Of a stretch of DNA of 64,000 bases, positions 1 to 17,741 are shown one piece after another. The stretch spans positions 3,486,171 to 3,550,170 of the forward strand of contig BCKC01000002.1 of NCBI GenBank assembly GCA_001600455.1. The letters run 5' to 3'. Within the stretch, counting starts at the first letter, position 1. Each line of letters opens with the position of its first letter. Source of the stretch: Endocalyx cinctus (lineage: Eukaryota; Ascomycota; Sordariomycetes; Amphisphaeriales; Apiosporaceae). A program made the position numbers and the translations under genes. The notes under the pieces were generated by a model. It was not told where the DNA came from and did no database searches. It saw only the letters and a list, made by a program, of their open reading frames with translations.

Positions 1-1781
1 TGGAGCTATGGTCGTTGTTTGATTTCATCTTTCCCATGCGGCTAGGAACTTTGGTTGATTTTCGCAACCAGTTCGAGATTCCCATTCGACTCGGGGGCTA
101 TGCGAATGCTACTAATCTCCAAATCATGACCGCGCAGAAATGTGCCGAGACGCTCAAAGACACGATCAGTCCTTACCTGCTTCAACGATTGAAGGTTGAT
201 GTCGCTACCGATCTCCCTAAAAAGAGCGAACAAGTACTTTTCTGCAAACTTACCCAACCCCAGCGCCAAGCCTATGAGGTATTCCTAAACTCGGAGGCCA
301 TGACTTCGATCTTGAATAAAACTAGACAGTCTTTGTATGGTATAGACATGCTACGAAAGATTTGCAACCATCCAGATCTCCTGGACCCCAGGTTAAAAAC
401 AAGAATCGGTTATAAATACGGACAAGCGAATAAATCAGGAAAAATGCAGGTAGTCAAGGCTCTTCTGCATATGTGGAAACGATTGGGGCACAAAACGCTT
501 CTTTTCAGCCAAGGCGTGATGATGCTTGATATACTCGAAAGTTTTGTGCAGAAGCAAGATGGTATTAGATATCTAAGAATGGATGGCAGCACTGCTATTA
601 AGGACCGTCAATCCCTTGTGGACCAGTTCAACAAAGATCCAGAGATCGACCTATTCTTACTAACAACTAAAGTTGGAGGACTAGGTGTGAATCTAACAGG
701 AGCTAACCGGGTGATTATCTTCGACCCCGACTGGAATCCGTCTACAGATATGCAAGCTCGAGAAAGGGCATGGCGTCTCGGGCAGAAAAAAGAAGTCACC
801 ATTTATCGATTAATGACTGCTGGCACGATTGAGGAGAAGATATATCACCGGCAAATCTTCAAGCAGTTTTTGTCCAACAAGGTTCTGAAAGACCCTAAGC
901 AACGTACGACGTTTCAACTTCATGATCTTCATGATCTATTTTCTCTAGGATCGGCTGAAGAGAAGACCACTGAAACTGGGAAATTATTCGAAGGATCTGA
1001 AGTGAAATTCAATAAGCAAATAGATGCCGGAAAAGTAAACCCCTCTACCCAATCGAATTCTGATAACGCGGATGGGCAAAGCGGACAGGACACCAGTGCA
1101 GGAGGTGCCGATAATACTTCAGATCTTCGCACTATTGCAGGCGTCGCTAGTCTAGAAAATTATGAACCGGATCCAGAATCTAACCCGCCGGCTAATGAAG
1201 AAGATAGGATTATGGAAGGCTTGTTTTCAAGATCCGGGGTCCAAGCCGCGCTCGAGCATGACAAGATCGTTGACGGCAAGAGGAAACCTCAAGCGGATCG
1301 TCGGATTCTTCAGCAGGAGGCCGATCGAGTGGCTGCCCAAGCGGCGGCATCACTTAGACGAGCCGGAGAGCAAGCTCGCTCTATCCCGATTGGCACGGTA
1401 ACCTGGACAGGCGAGGTTGGTGAAGGCGGCCGGCCTACTAACATTCGCAGCGGCAGAGGTGGCCCAGGTTCGTCCACCATTTTGGCAGGCCTAGCGAGCC
1501 GACAAGGCCTCAACACCCCGTCAAGCAGTTCCTCTCAATCTCGCTCAGGCACGCCATCTACGGCAAACGTAGGTAACATGCGAGCTAAAGACTTCGAGAA
1601 GATGATTCCGGACTTCATCAAACGGCACGGCGGGAAGGTTCCGACGAAGTTGCTTGTTGATCACTTCAACCAGTATTGCCGGACCAATCAACAATCAGCC
1701 GACTTCAAGGCAGCACTGAACCGCGTTGCTAAGATGGAGAAAAAAGGCTCTAGTATGAGGGCTATCTGGGCCCTCAAATAG
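1..1781 (+). CDS. rad26: Rad26/CSB-type SNF2 DNA-dependent ATPase, 3' part (5' end outside window)
   Basis: C-terminal part of a SNF2-family ATPase of the Rad26/CSB (ERCC6) group, which acts in transcription-coupled nucleotide excision repair by remodelling stalled RNA polymerase II. The reading frame is open from the window edge (first full codon at base 3, reading [11 protein letters not shown], the end of the N-terminal ATPase lobe), so the start lies upstream. The second helicase lobe follows, with the motif V region ([18 protein letters not shown], about 660-715) and motif VI ([11 protein letters not shown], about 753-785). The segment [19 protein letters not shown] followed by a DLHDLFSL patch separates CSB from other SNF2 families. 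After a low-complexity linker, the last 70 residues look like the C-terminal winged helix of fungal Rad26. It ends with TAG at 1779-1781 and is convergent with rps14. No introns are seen in this part. Confidence 0.93.
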   Translation, partial: ELWSLFDFIFPMRLGTLVDFRNQFEIPIRLGGYANATNLQIMTAQKCAETLKDTISPYLLQRLKVDVATDLPKKSEQVLFCKLTQPQRQAYEVFLNSEAMTSILNKTRQSLYGIDMLRKICNHPDLLDPRLKTRIGYKYGQANKSGKMQVVKALLHMWKRLGHKTLLFSQGVMMLDILESFVQKQDGIRYLRMDGSTAIKDRQSLVDQFNKDPEIDLFLLTTKVGGLGVNLTGANRVIIFDPDWNPSTDMQARERAWRLGQKKEVTIYRLMTAGTIEEKIYHRQIFKQFLSNKVLKDPKQRTTFQLHDLHDLFSLGSAEEKTTETGKLFEGSEVKFNKQIDAGKVNPSTQSNSDNADGQSGQDTSAGGADNTSDLRTIAGVASLENYEPDPESNPPANEEDRIMEGLFSRSGVQAALEHDKIVDGKRKPQADRRILQQEADRVAAQAAASLRRAGEQARSIPIGTVTWTGEVGEGGRPTNIRSGRGGPGSSTILAGLASRQGLNTPSSSSSQSRSGTPSTANVGNMRAKDFEKMIPDFIKRHGGKVPTKLLVDHFNQYCRTNQQSADFKAALNRVAKMEKKGSSMRAIWALK

Positions 1782-2393
1782 TATTGATACGCAAGGGAGA
1801 TTGCCTAGACATAAAGAAATGTGCAGAGCAAGGCATTCAGCGATAAAGTTTAAAATATGCAGGGTCTTTCGCATTGAAGATTCTATCTCCACACAGTCGA
1901 GGCTCAAATTGAGATATGAAAGACCAAGATATCCTGGTTTAGCTTAATATCTAGAACTACACCATTAGCATATAGCATTGCGAGGGTGTTTCGTGTAAAT
2001 ATTCGTTTTTAATTTTCATAGTTTACGGCTTTATGATACCAGTTAACAAGATGCGAGGTATTCTGGCCGAAATACTCTCCCGCTAAATAATAGAATTATT
2101 TCACAATAGCATAAATAACACTTCGGGTTTTACTTTTTTTATTTCTGCATTAGCTGTGCTAGGAGCATCATGTGACAATTTGGTCAAGTCACACTTAAGT
2201 GATATGGAGACCAGGCATGTTTTACATTTTTTTTCTATCTGTAAATCACGCCGTTCTCCTCGTAATTGTCAACGCCACAGAGATAAAGAAGCCCAGATGC
2301 ATGACCGTGATCTCGTGAGATTTCCCATCCAAATTGCACTCCATATAAGCCCAACGAACAAATGAATGTTGTGAAGGAGATGATGTAATGCGA
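1782..2393. other. Spacer between convergent rad26 and rps14
   Basis: AT-rich stretch between two convergent genes that must hold both 3' UTRs and polyadenylation signals. I see no convincing coding region, RNA gene or repeat in it. Confidence 0.6.
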
Positions 2394-3200
<807 letters not shown>

Positions 3201-3640
3201 GATGTTTGGTTTTTTGTCTTTCTTTATCGGTGGACTTGACGATGATTGATCTACAGCTTGACCACGAAGCAGAATTTGTATTAAAATATTGGTATACTAA
3301 TAGAGTCGGTGTGGGATTGTGGTGGTAAAAGTTCCAGGCGGTGGAAAATGGCAAAAAAGCGATCAGTGGGGTCATTTAGCCCTAAGCTAACAAATCTTAC
3401 TGCACACAATTCAAGAAGGAACGGTGAGTGTCTCCTTCTCGCCTGCTCGCTTGCTCTGTAAATCCACGAGGTCCACTTATTACCATTTTAGTCTAAGCAC
3501 CCACACTTGTCAATCAATTTCACCACCGACTTTTTTTTTTTCTACTCGAACTTTTTTCTAATTCTTCTTTTCCTTCACGCCCAACAACAAATAAACCGAG
3601 TCGACAATTACGGTACACGGTAACCAGCCAAATCGACACA
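3201..3640. promoter_or_regulatory. Shared divergent promoter of rps14 and rpl7
   Basis: The 440 bp between the start codons of two ribosomal protein genes on opposite strands; it must carry both promoters. An AGCCCTAA word at 3378-3385 fits the ARCCCTAA site bound by Tbf1-type factors that control ribosomal protein genes in many non-Saccharomyces fungi. The half nearer rpl7 is pyrimidine-rich on the plus strand (about 3530-3580), typical of the region before a fungal transcription start. The layout is seen directly; the factor assignment is inferred from the motif alone. Confidence 0.6.
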
Positions 3641-5232
3641 ATGGCCTCAACAACGTATGACCTCCATTCCTAATTCCCTATACTTCCCATTTTTTGGATG
3701 AATATATTTCTATGCCCGGTTTTCGAGTCTTTCCAGATTGTCGTGGTCCTCTCGGCTGGATGGCGCTGCTATTTCAATTCAATCGACATCTGAAAAGATG
3801 GCGACGTTGATTTGAGATACAACGCAAGCCAGCTCGATATTTCTTGAGCTTCTCCCTCCTTACTCTAGATTTTCTCGTCGAAAGTCTGCAGATTGAGAGA
3901 TGTTGCTCGAGGTGTTGGATTGAAGGCCTTGCCCTTCTCTCTTAAATCTATATGCCGCTATTCATTTACTCTGTCGATACAGATTTGTCTGCGACGAGAT
4001 TACAATGTTGTGCGAGCATCTTTTCTTGAACTTTTGTTCGAGGTGTTGTCGGCTGAGGGAAAATATTGGGTCTGACCAATTGCCAATTACTGTTACAAGT
4101 GTTGTGTCTTTGGTCAACTTGATATCTCACCGATTAAATCTATCTCTTCGAGTTAGCCACCGCCGAGAATGTCGCGTTGACTGGCAATTCTCCACCCGGC
4201 GCTCTATTCATACATCTAATGTATGACTGTGGACTACGTACTAATCTAATCCTGTTGACTGTAGTTCCGTCCCCACTAAGGACCATGTCTTGGTTCCTGA
4301 GACCCTTTTGAAGAAGCGCAAGAGCCAGGAGAAGGCTCGCGCTGAGAAGGCCGAGGAGATCCAGGCCCGCAAGGAGGTTAGTAATTATCAACTATTTCAT
4401 ATATAAAATCGATGTGATGTATAAAAACCCTTTGCGACTAGACCAAGGTCAATGCTGTTGCAAAATAACCATCTTTCGGGTCTGATCGATGAGGAAATAA
4501 ATATTTTTTGAGCCGTTTGCTTTTTTGATTATGTGCTAACGGAGAACTATAGCTTAACAAGAAGAAGCGCGGCGTCATCTTCAAGAGAGCCGAGAAGTAC
4601 GTTAAGGAGTACCGTGATGCCGAGCGCGAGAAGATCCGCCTCAACCGTCTTGCCAAGCAGGAGGGTAGCTTCCACATTCCTGCTGAGCAGAAGTTGATCT
4701 TCCTCATCCGTATCAAGGGGTATGTCTACTCTATTGTCACCTACGAAACAGCAGAAGCTAATGAGATTATAGTATCAACAAGATGCCCCCCAAGCCCCGC
4801 AAGATCCTCCAGCTGCTCCGTCTCCTCCAGATCAACAACGGTGTTTTCGTCCGTGTCACCAAGGCTACCACCGAGATGATTAAGATTATCGAGCCTTGGG
4901 TTGCCTATGGTTACCCCAACCTCAAGAGCGTCAAGGAGCTCATCTACAAGCGTGGATACGGCAAGGTCAACAAGCAGCGCATTCCTTTGACTGACAACAT
5001 CATCATTGAGGAGAACCTCGCCCAGTACGGTATCATCTGTATGGAGGATTTGGTGCACGAGATCTTCACCGTTGGACCCAACTTCAAGCAGGCCTCCAAC
5101 TTCTTGTGGCCCTTCAAGCTCAGCAACCCCAACGGTGGTTTCCACAGCCGCAAGTTCAAGCACTTCATTGAGGGTGGTGACTTGGGTAACCGTGAGGACA
5201 AGATCAACGCTCTTATTCGACAGATGAACTAA
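3641..5232 (+). CDS. rpl7: 60S ribosomal protein uL30 (L7), four exons
   Basis: Cytosolic 60S subunit protein uL30 (L7). Exons are 3641-3654, 4265-4376, 4553-4719 and 4773-5232, giving 250 aa, normal for fungal L7. The protein begins [20 protein letters not shown], continues through the Lys/Arg-rich N-terminal helix ([20 protein letters not shown]), and enters the uL30 fold at [20 protein letters not shown]. It ends [19 protein letters not shown]. The first exon codes for only four full codons and is followed by a 610-nt intron, long for this genome; the other introns are 176 and 53 nt. Intron 2 carries a box C/D snoRNA candidate at 4408-4490, matching the habit of RPL7 genes in other fungi of hosting snoRNAs. 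The gene is divergent from rps14. Confidence 0.97.
4408..4490 (+). ncRNA. Box C/D snoRNA in rpl7 intron 2 (snR39/snR39b/snR59-like 28S methylation guide)
   Basis: Within intron 2 of rpl7 (4377-4552) sits a complete C/D layout of 83 nt. A 5-bp terminal stem pairs ATCGA (4408-4412) with TCGAT (4486-4490). The C box is GTGATGT at 4414-4420 (consensus RTGATGA, last base differs) and the D box is CTGA at 4482-4485. The 14 bases directly before the D box, ACCATCTTTCGGGT (4468-4481), are the exact complement of the conserved 28S rRNA stretch ACCCGAAAGATGGT. By the D-box-plus-five rule the 2'-O-methylated base would be the G of CCCG, corresponding to the site served by yeast snR39b. The neighbouring A two bases on is the snR39/snR59 target, and those yeast RNAs come from RPL7 introns. 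The rRNA match and yeast comparison are from memory of those families; expression is inferred. Confidence 0.75.
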
Positions 5233-6508
5233 GGCGGGGGTGTATGTCAGCGGGAAACGGATCTGGGAATGACGGTATTACTTATGCATGGTTGACGGCG
5301 TTCATAAAAAGCTACGGGAGCTACCAATGAATTGAGACTTTGATGATTACAGCTAAATTTCAACGTCACCTTCCGCATTCGTAATTTAATTGCTTCTCTT
5401 TCTCTACGTGTATTGTCTAGTCGCCATCGTAATATCCCGTGGAAGGGTTTGACATTCTGTATCGAGTTCAGACTTTGACGTAATCTTAGTCTGAGTGGGT
5501 ATACCTCTTTATACAAGATGAGTTGAGATAAGCTTGTAGACTTTTGAAATTTCTGATATATCATGATAATGTATGTGTCAGCAGATGTAGTCACTTGTAG
5601 GTAGAATAACTGTTATTTTCGAACTGTACGGCCACTTAGACAGCCCTCACACGAATATGGGGGCAATATAGTAGGATTTCCATTTAATTTGGCTCATCAC
5701 CCATTAACCTACCTCCAAGGGGGTGATGAAGACTTCGTCAAACGGACTTGTGCGCGCACACTTGCATATAGAATTCACGAGTTATCGAATAGCAGAGATT
5801 GGCCATTTCCACTACATTTGGCAATTATGTGAAGCTATTGAGCCTTTTTTTTTTTTTTTTTTTTTTTTTTTGTGTCGCTCCTTTCAACGCAACGGGCTAT
5901 TCGAACGTATCGACCTCCCACATCGTCTTGTGCTTGAACGGATAGTATAGGTATTTTGGATAATTATCCTTCTCTCCCCTCTCTCACCCTTCCATCCTAG
6001 AGGGCGCTCTTTAGTCTCGAATTTCTAAGAAGACTCCAAGAAGACTCCCATCTTAAGACTAGCGAATTAGTGATAGGCTCTGATGACCTTGATGCTATCT
6101 GAAGATAATATCAATACTAAGAACAGTACTACGTACCTTCTCGTAAAATGCACCTCTAAGTTCATTTCTCCATATTGAGTGTAAAGAAGGCTCTTGAGTA
6201 AAACTGGCTTCTTAGTAGGCGGCGAGTAGCGCCTACCCAAGTAGCATCTCTGATCAGCTCTAACTCTATGTAAAACCCCTTCCTTGCAGATGTCAGTTTT
6301 GACGTTAAACTTTTACTGTTTTTAAAAGCTACTATCTTAGACATACATAAGATATCCCGAGGTCATATAGTATATCATGATAACACATACCACTACTTAA
6401 AGCTTTGGAGCTTTTGATTCTGTTAAAAGGAGGCTTCAATAAGCAGTTCTATAATAGTTGCATAACTGACACACGATATACCTTTCGGTTCACTTAATCA
6501 CTACAGTT
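5233..6508. other. Spacer with poly-T tract
   Basis: Between rpl7 and the SH3 gene. It holds the rpl7 3' UTR and a run of 27 T at 5845-5871. Open frames are short with no recognisable protein signal. I see nothing else in it. Confidence 0.5.
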
Positions 6509-6905
6509 ATGTCGGAAGCAAAAGCCCTTTATAACTTCACCTCGAGAATGCATATTGAGCTATCGATCTCGGCTGGGGAGACCGTTCAATTACTCGGAAA
6601 AAGAGATAGAGGTAGGTAATCATCCATTTCGCTTCTTTGTATTGCTTTCGGTGTTCCATAACGCTGCCGGCGAAGAAAAAAAAATACACGTGTTTATTAC
6701 CATAACTAATGAATGAATACTGGGTCTATTGTGTTTAATAGGATGGGTTATGGCTCGCAATTCTGCTGGATCAGTCGGTTGGATCCCTGCCCCATGTGTC
6801 GATAAAGGACGGCGGTTTAAAGGTTGGAGAAGGATGTGGAAAAAAGAAATTGGTATGCTTCTGCTTCCCGTTCGTTACTTGATGTGGTTGTGGGGGTCAA
6901 CGTAA
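6509..6905 (+). CDS. Small SH3-domain protein, two exons
   Basis: Predicted 88-aa protein that is almost entirely one SH3 domain. Exon 1 is 6509-6611 and exon 2 is 6742-6905; the 130-nt intron has GTAGGT donor, an ACTAAT branch-like site and a TTTAATAG acceptor, and splicing keeps the domain in frame. The domain reads ALYNF (the ALYDY motif), then ELSISAGETVQLL, GKRDRGWVMARN with the binding-groove Trp, and SVGWIPAPCVD, the usual end of an SH3 fold. A basic tail (GRRFKGWRRMWKKE) and a short hydrophobic end follow. SH3 domains bind proline-rich peptides; the partner here is unknown. A donor-like GTATGC directly after codons for KKEI could start a second intron, so the C-terminus is the least certain part. 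It could also be a stranded domain from a larger gene. Confidence 0.5.
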
Positions 6906-7404
6906 AAGACAAAGAAAATAACGTGGACTAGGAAAGGGGGAAAACTGGTAAAGTTGGGATCAAGCTTTTATTGACTGAACATGGCGTATTGAATTATGCA
7001 AGAGTGGCAGCGTAGTCAAACTATTTCTAACAGCTAATAAGAGTACATTGTTTGCTGATAATATACACGTGATATATAGTATTATTAACGATAAGTTCGT
7101 GCTTCTCATTAGCCCACCAGCAATATCTATGCTCGGCTATGCTTGGGTGGCTTTCGAGAGGGTTTTTAATGTACCTGCTAACATGCCATTGGAGTCTGGG
7201 GCTGGTAACCCGATGGGCACATACAACTTAGTAGCTAGTCATCTCGAATAAGTGACCGTTCCTTATGCCACACTATAACTCGAAATATCCCTTATTCCTA
7301 CAATCCGTCGTCTATGCGACTAAGATTTAAGCTACAAGCAACGTCCCACCATAGGGAGGAAGCAGATGAGATATAGAGCGTAGAAAGTAGATCGTCACCT
7401 TAAA
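6906..7404. other. Spacer between convergent SH3 and NDUFAF3-like genes
   Basis: AT-rich spacer between two convergent genes. The longest frame in it lacks an ATG start and resembles nothing I know. I see no supported feature. Confidence 0.45.
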
Positions 7405-8324
7405 TCACCACACGGCACCGATACCTTCCTTCCAGCCGATGGGTATTAGCGCTGCCGCAACGACGTTGACGCCTCTCTCGGTTGCCAGAAGATTGAACTG
7501 GGAGGCTGCGTTCCGGGTGTCCACGATCTCTACCCGCATCCCGAGGCTGCTTATGTACCGTCTAAGCTCGGGACTAATCGGTCGTAATGTCGGCCCTTGG
7601 CCTAGAATCAAGAGATCTTTTCCCCACCAAGAAGTCAATACTTCAACTTGTCTATTTATTTCCAGAGGAAAAGAAAAAAAAAAAAAGAGAGAGAGAACGC
7701 ATTAAGCGGGCTAATCTCGCTTTCTTGCTTACCGGGACGCGGCCATATCAAATCAAACATCCCCAAGGACTCGTTCGGAATCTCAAACTGGCCCTTCGCG
7801 TTCACGAGCCGCATCGGGTTCTTCTCCTGATCCGGGCGGGCCAGCCACGGCCTCCACTGAAAGGCCTCCCCGCCGACGAGCAGGACGCCGGACCCGTCCA
7901 GGATCTTGGCCCCGTTGTTCAGCTGGAACCCGTCCGACATGCAGACGTCGACCGAGGTCGAGGGCACCGGCGTGTTCCCCAGCATGTCCATGGCGTCGAA
8001 GTCGGTCGTCGGCGCGTCGTACTCGCCCTTTTTCGGGGTTCGCCGCGTCACGTGGAAGGAGGCGCGGGACGGGAAGGATGGGGTCGTCGGGTAGCGGGTG
8101 TTGCGATTACGGCTCGTCGTGCGAGGAATCGACGGGCTGATCGTCGTCGTCGTGGTCGCCGAGCTGCGGATCTGGTGATGGAAGTGGCGCCGCGACGGCG
8201 GTATCGTCGCGAATGGGAGGAATTCTTGTCGTATATGTTGCATCTGAGAAGCTCTCGCCGTTCTTCGCATGCCCGCCGAAAGTGCGCTCCCGGCACTGCG
8301 GCAGCTATTTATTGAAGAGGCCAT
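7405..8324 (-). CDS. NDUFAF3-like mitochondrial complex I assembly factor (Mth938 domain)
   Basis: Predicted 267-aa mitochondrial protein related to NDUFAF3, which helps assemble the peripheral arm of respiratory complex I. Minus-strand exons are 8324-7733 and 7616-7405, with a 116-nt intron (GTAAGC donor, GGAAAAG acceptor) that joins PRP to DLLILGQGP in frame. The first about 120 residues are rich in Arg, Ser and Thr and poor in acid, as expected of a mitochondrial targeting region. The Mth938-like domain then runs from about residue 133, with the family hallmarks VCMSDGFQLNNG, GVLLVGGEAFQWRPW, GMFDLIWPRPDLLILGQG and RGVNVVAAALIPIG. An upstream in-frame ATG at 8405 exists, but the start at 8324 (MASSINSCRS) opens directly into the presequence. 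It lies downstream of rpl34 on the same strand. Confidence 0.85.
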
Positions 8325-9097
8325 CGCGGGATATATGTTCTTCTTATCAAGTCCCTGAACGAGAAAAGTTCCGCTGTTTTTGAAGATTCGAGATCTATTA
8401 CTCAATTGCCATCGTATTTCGTCTGCTTGAATTTGTACTATGTTGTTTGAGAGAAAATAAAGGCAGAATTGTAGAATAGCGGAAAATAGGTGGGTTGTAA
8501 TTTGGACGTCATTGGTATCGATTGTAAAATCTTATCGCCGAAAAAGCTGCACCAGATTAGCTTACTCAGTACTGGGCTTGGATAGGTCAAATTCTGGAAA
8601 TGCGGTTTTCCCACAGGCAATACAGCAGCAATTGTTTTTTATATGAAATGTTTAGGTAATCAATTCCTCTCTCGTATAATCCAGGTCCTTCATCCGTTAG
8701 AACTGGGTTTTTTACGTAGGTTATTTAGGAGACCAGGAGAAGTATTTTGTGACTAGAATTTTATTGTATGGATCGAATTTCATTCGCTGCTTCAGATTCA
8801 TGTAGTAGTAAACTCTTCCTAGTGTACTACTAGAGCCATTCTGTAGATAAACAGACGTAAACGAGAATGGGTCGGCGGGACTACATGTGCAGCACATATA
8901 TCACGGCGAGACTGTGGGATCACTGGCGTATCTTGATGTGATTGATATCATTCTCATCATCTAGAAGACGAGAAAGCCGAGAAAACAGAATCAGGCCCTT
9001 TTAACAGCCATTTTGTATGCCATGCAGTCCTGTCCCATCATGAAACACCCAAAGAAATGACAACCGAACCATTCCAACCCAGTGTCGCTCCCAAGGT
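8325..9097. other. Spacer between rpl34 3' end and NDUFAF3-like gene
   Basis: Holds the rpl34 3' UTR and the upstream region of the NDUFAF3-like gene, both on the minus strand. No coding or RNA feature is recognisable. Confidence 0.45.
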
Positions 9098-9787
9098 TTA
9101 TTTCTTCTTTGAACCCTCAGACTGCTCCTTCAATACCTTCTTCACGATCTTCTGCTCCTCGATCAAGAAAGCGCGAACGACACGGTCCCGAACGCAGTTA
9201 CCGCATCTCGATCCTCCGTAAGCTCTCTGTACGGTCTTCTTGGGCTTGGAGATCTGGGAGTATTCGCGGGGTCGGAGGGCGGGAATCTGTGAATAGTTGA
9301 ATTAGCATATTGTGGCCTCTTATTGTCATTTCGTATAAACCATCGCGTCTCTCTCTGAAACTAAATCCATCGATTCTGTTCGAAACCATGAGTCCCTAGA
9401 GAAAGAAATCCCACAGATCCAACTCCATCGAAGCCTATAAAACGTCTGGATTGTCGCGGCCTGTGTAGTATATCGACTCCTCCCAGTATCTCATCATGTT
9501 ACTGTCAAATAAATTTTGTATTGTACTTACGCCAGGAAGCTTCTTTCCGCAGTCACCGCATTTGGGCGCTGAGCCTCTCTTCTTGATGTGAAGGGTTCGC
9601 AACTCTCCGCCCGGGGTCTTGACAATACGGGTCTTGTTGGAGGTGGTGTTGTACCTATAAATCAAGTTGTTAGAGAACAATCCATCAACAGTTTTTTCTC
9701 TTTTTTTTCTTGAAAGAAAAATATTTCAATCTATTTTCGAGGTACGTACGGGTTGCGCCGACGGTAGGTTACTCGGTTGTTCGCCAT
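9098..9787 (-). CDS. rpl34: 60S ribosomal protein eL34, three exons
   Basis: Cytosolic 60S protein eL34. Minus-strand exons are 9787-9750, 9654-9531 and 9286-9098, separated by introns of 95 and 244 nt, giving 116 aa, the family norm. The product starts [20 protein letters not shown] and carries the two CxxC pairs of its zinc ribbon, KCGDCGKK and RCGNCVRD, then ends in a Lys-rich tail (EQSEGSKKK). All three junctions restore conserved sequence in phase. It is divergent from prp8, whose start codon lies 586 bp away. Intron 2 contains a perfect C-box word (ATGATGA on the minus strand, 9491-9497) but no D box downstream, so no snoRNA is called there. Confidence 0.97.
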
Positions 9788-10373
9788 TGTGACTGTTGTT
9801 GCTGGAATGGATGTTGTCTTCTTTCAGTCAACGTAATTTTTTTTTTTTCGAAGTTACTGGGTGGATTAATTTTTGGTGTTGTGAGAAAAGAGATGTGGGA
9901 TGGACCTGACTGAGCCCGCTTAATTTTTTGACCAATCAAATTATTGATGTATTTTCAGCCACATATTATTATCTCCACGTGATCTGGCGATATCAGTTTG
10001 CATCAGCCCGTGGCTGATATCTTTTTAGTGGAGTATCGTCTGCCAAGCATCTAAGCTTTTAGAGCTAAACTATTTCTAGTCAAGAAGGAAAAATACGATT
10101 AATCAATAATTTCTGTCGAGGCAACTTTCATTTCATAGGCAGTTAAAACATTTTTTTCTCAAGGTAATAATAATCAAACATAGCGACGGCCATCAAGGAA
10201 GAAAGTCGTACGCGAATTGTCATCAATATTTTGTTTATTTCATTTCATTTAAATTCTTTAAACTCTTCAGTGTACTGTGTTATTTAATATTCTTTCCTTT
10301 CGCGACCAGATCGCGAGCGCGAAGCGACTATCTTAACTGTCGCGCGTAGCTCTAGATCAAATCAACCTCAATA
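9788..10373. promoter_or_regulatory. Divergent promoter region of rpl34 and prp8
   Basis: The 586 bp between the start codons of rpl34 (minus) and prp8 (plus). It contains a CACGTG E-box at 9976-9981, the site of Cbf1-type bHLH factors that act with Tbf1 on ribosomal protein genes in many fungi, and a CCAAT word near 9931. A short inverted repeat, ATCAGCC-CGT-GGCTGAT, lies near 10000-10020. No ARCCCTAA word was found here, unlike the rps14/rpl7 promoter. Factor binding is inferred from motif only. Confidence 0.45.

Positions 10374-17741
<7,368 letters not shown>

Noticed and set aside
7048..7251. 67-codon plus-strand frame after the SH3 gene
   Set aside because: It begins at TTG rather than ATG, has no plausible splice link to the SH3 exons and no known motif.
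9287..9530. Possible snoRNA in rpl34 intron 2 (C-box word ATGATGA)
   Set aside because: There is no CTGA D box anywhere downstream in the intron on the minus strand, so the C/D layout is incomplete.
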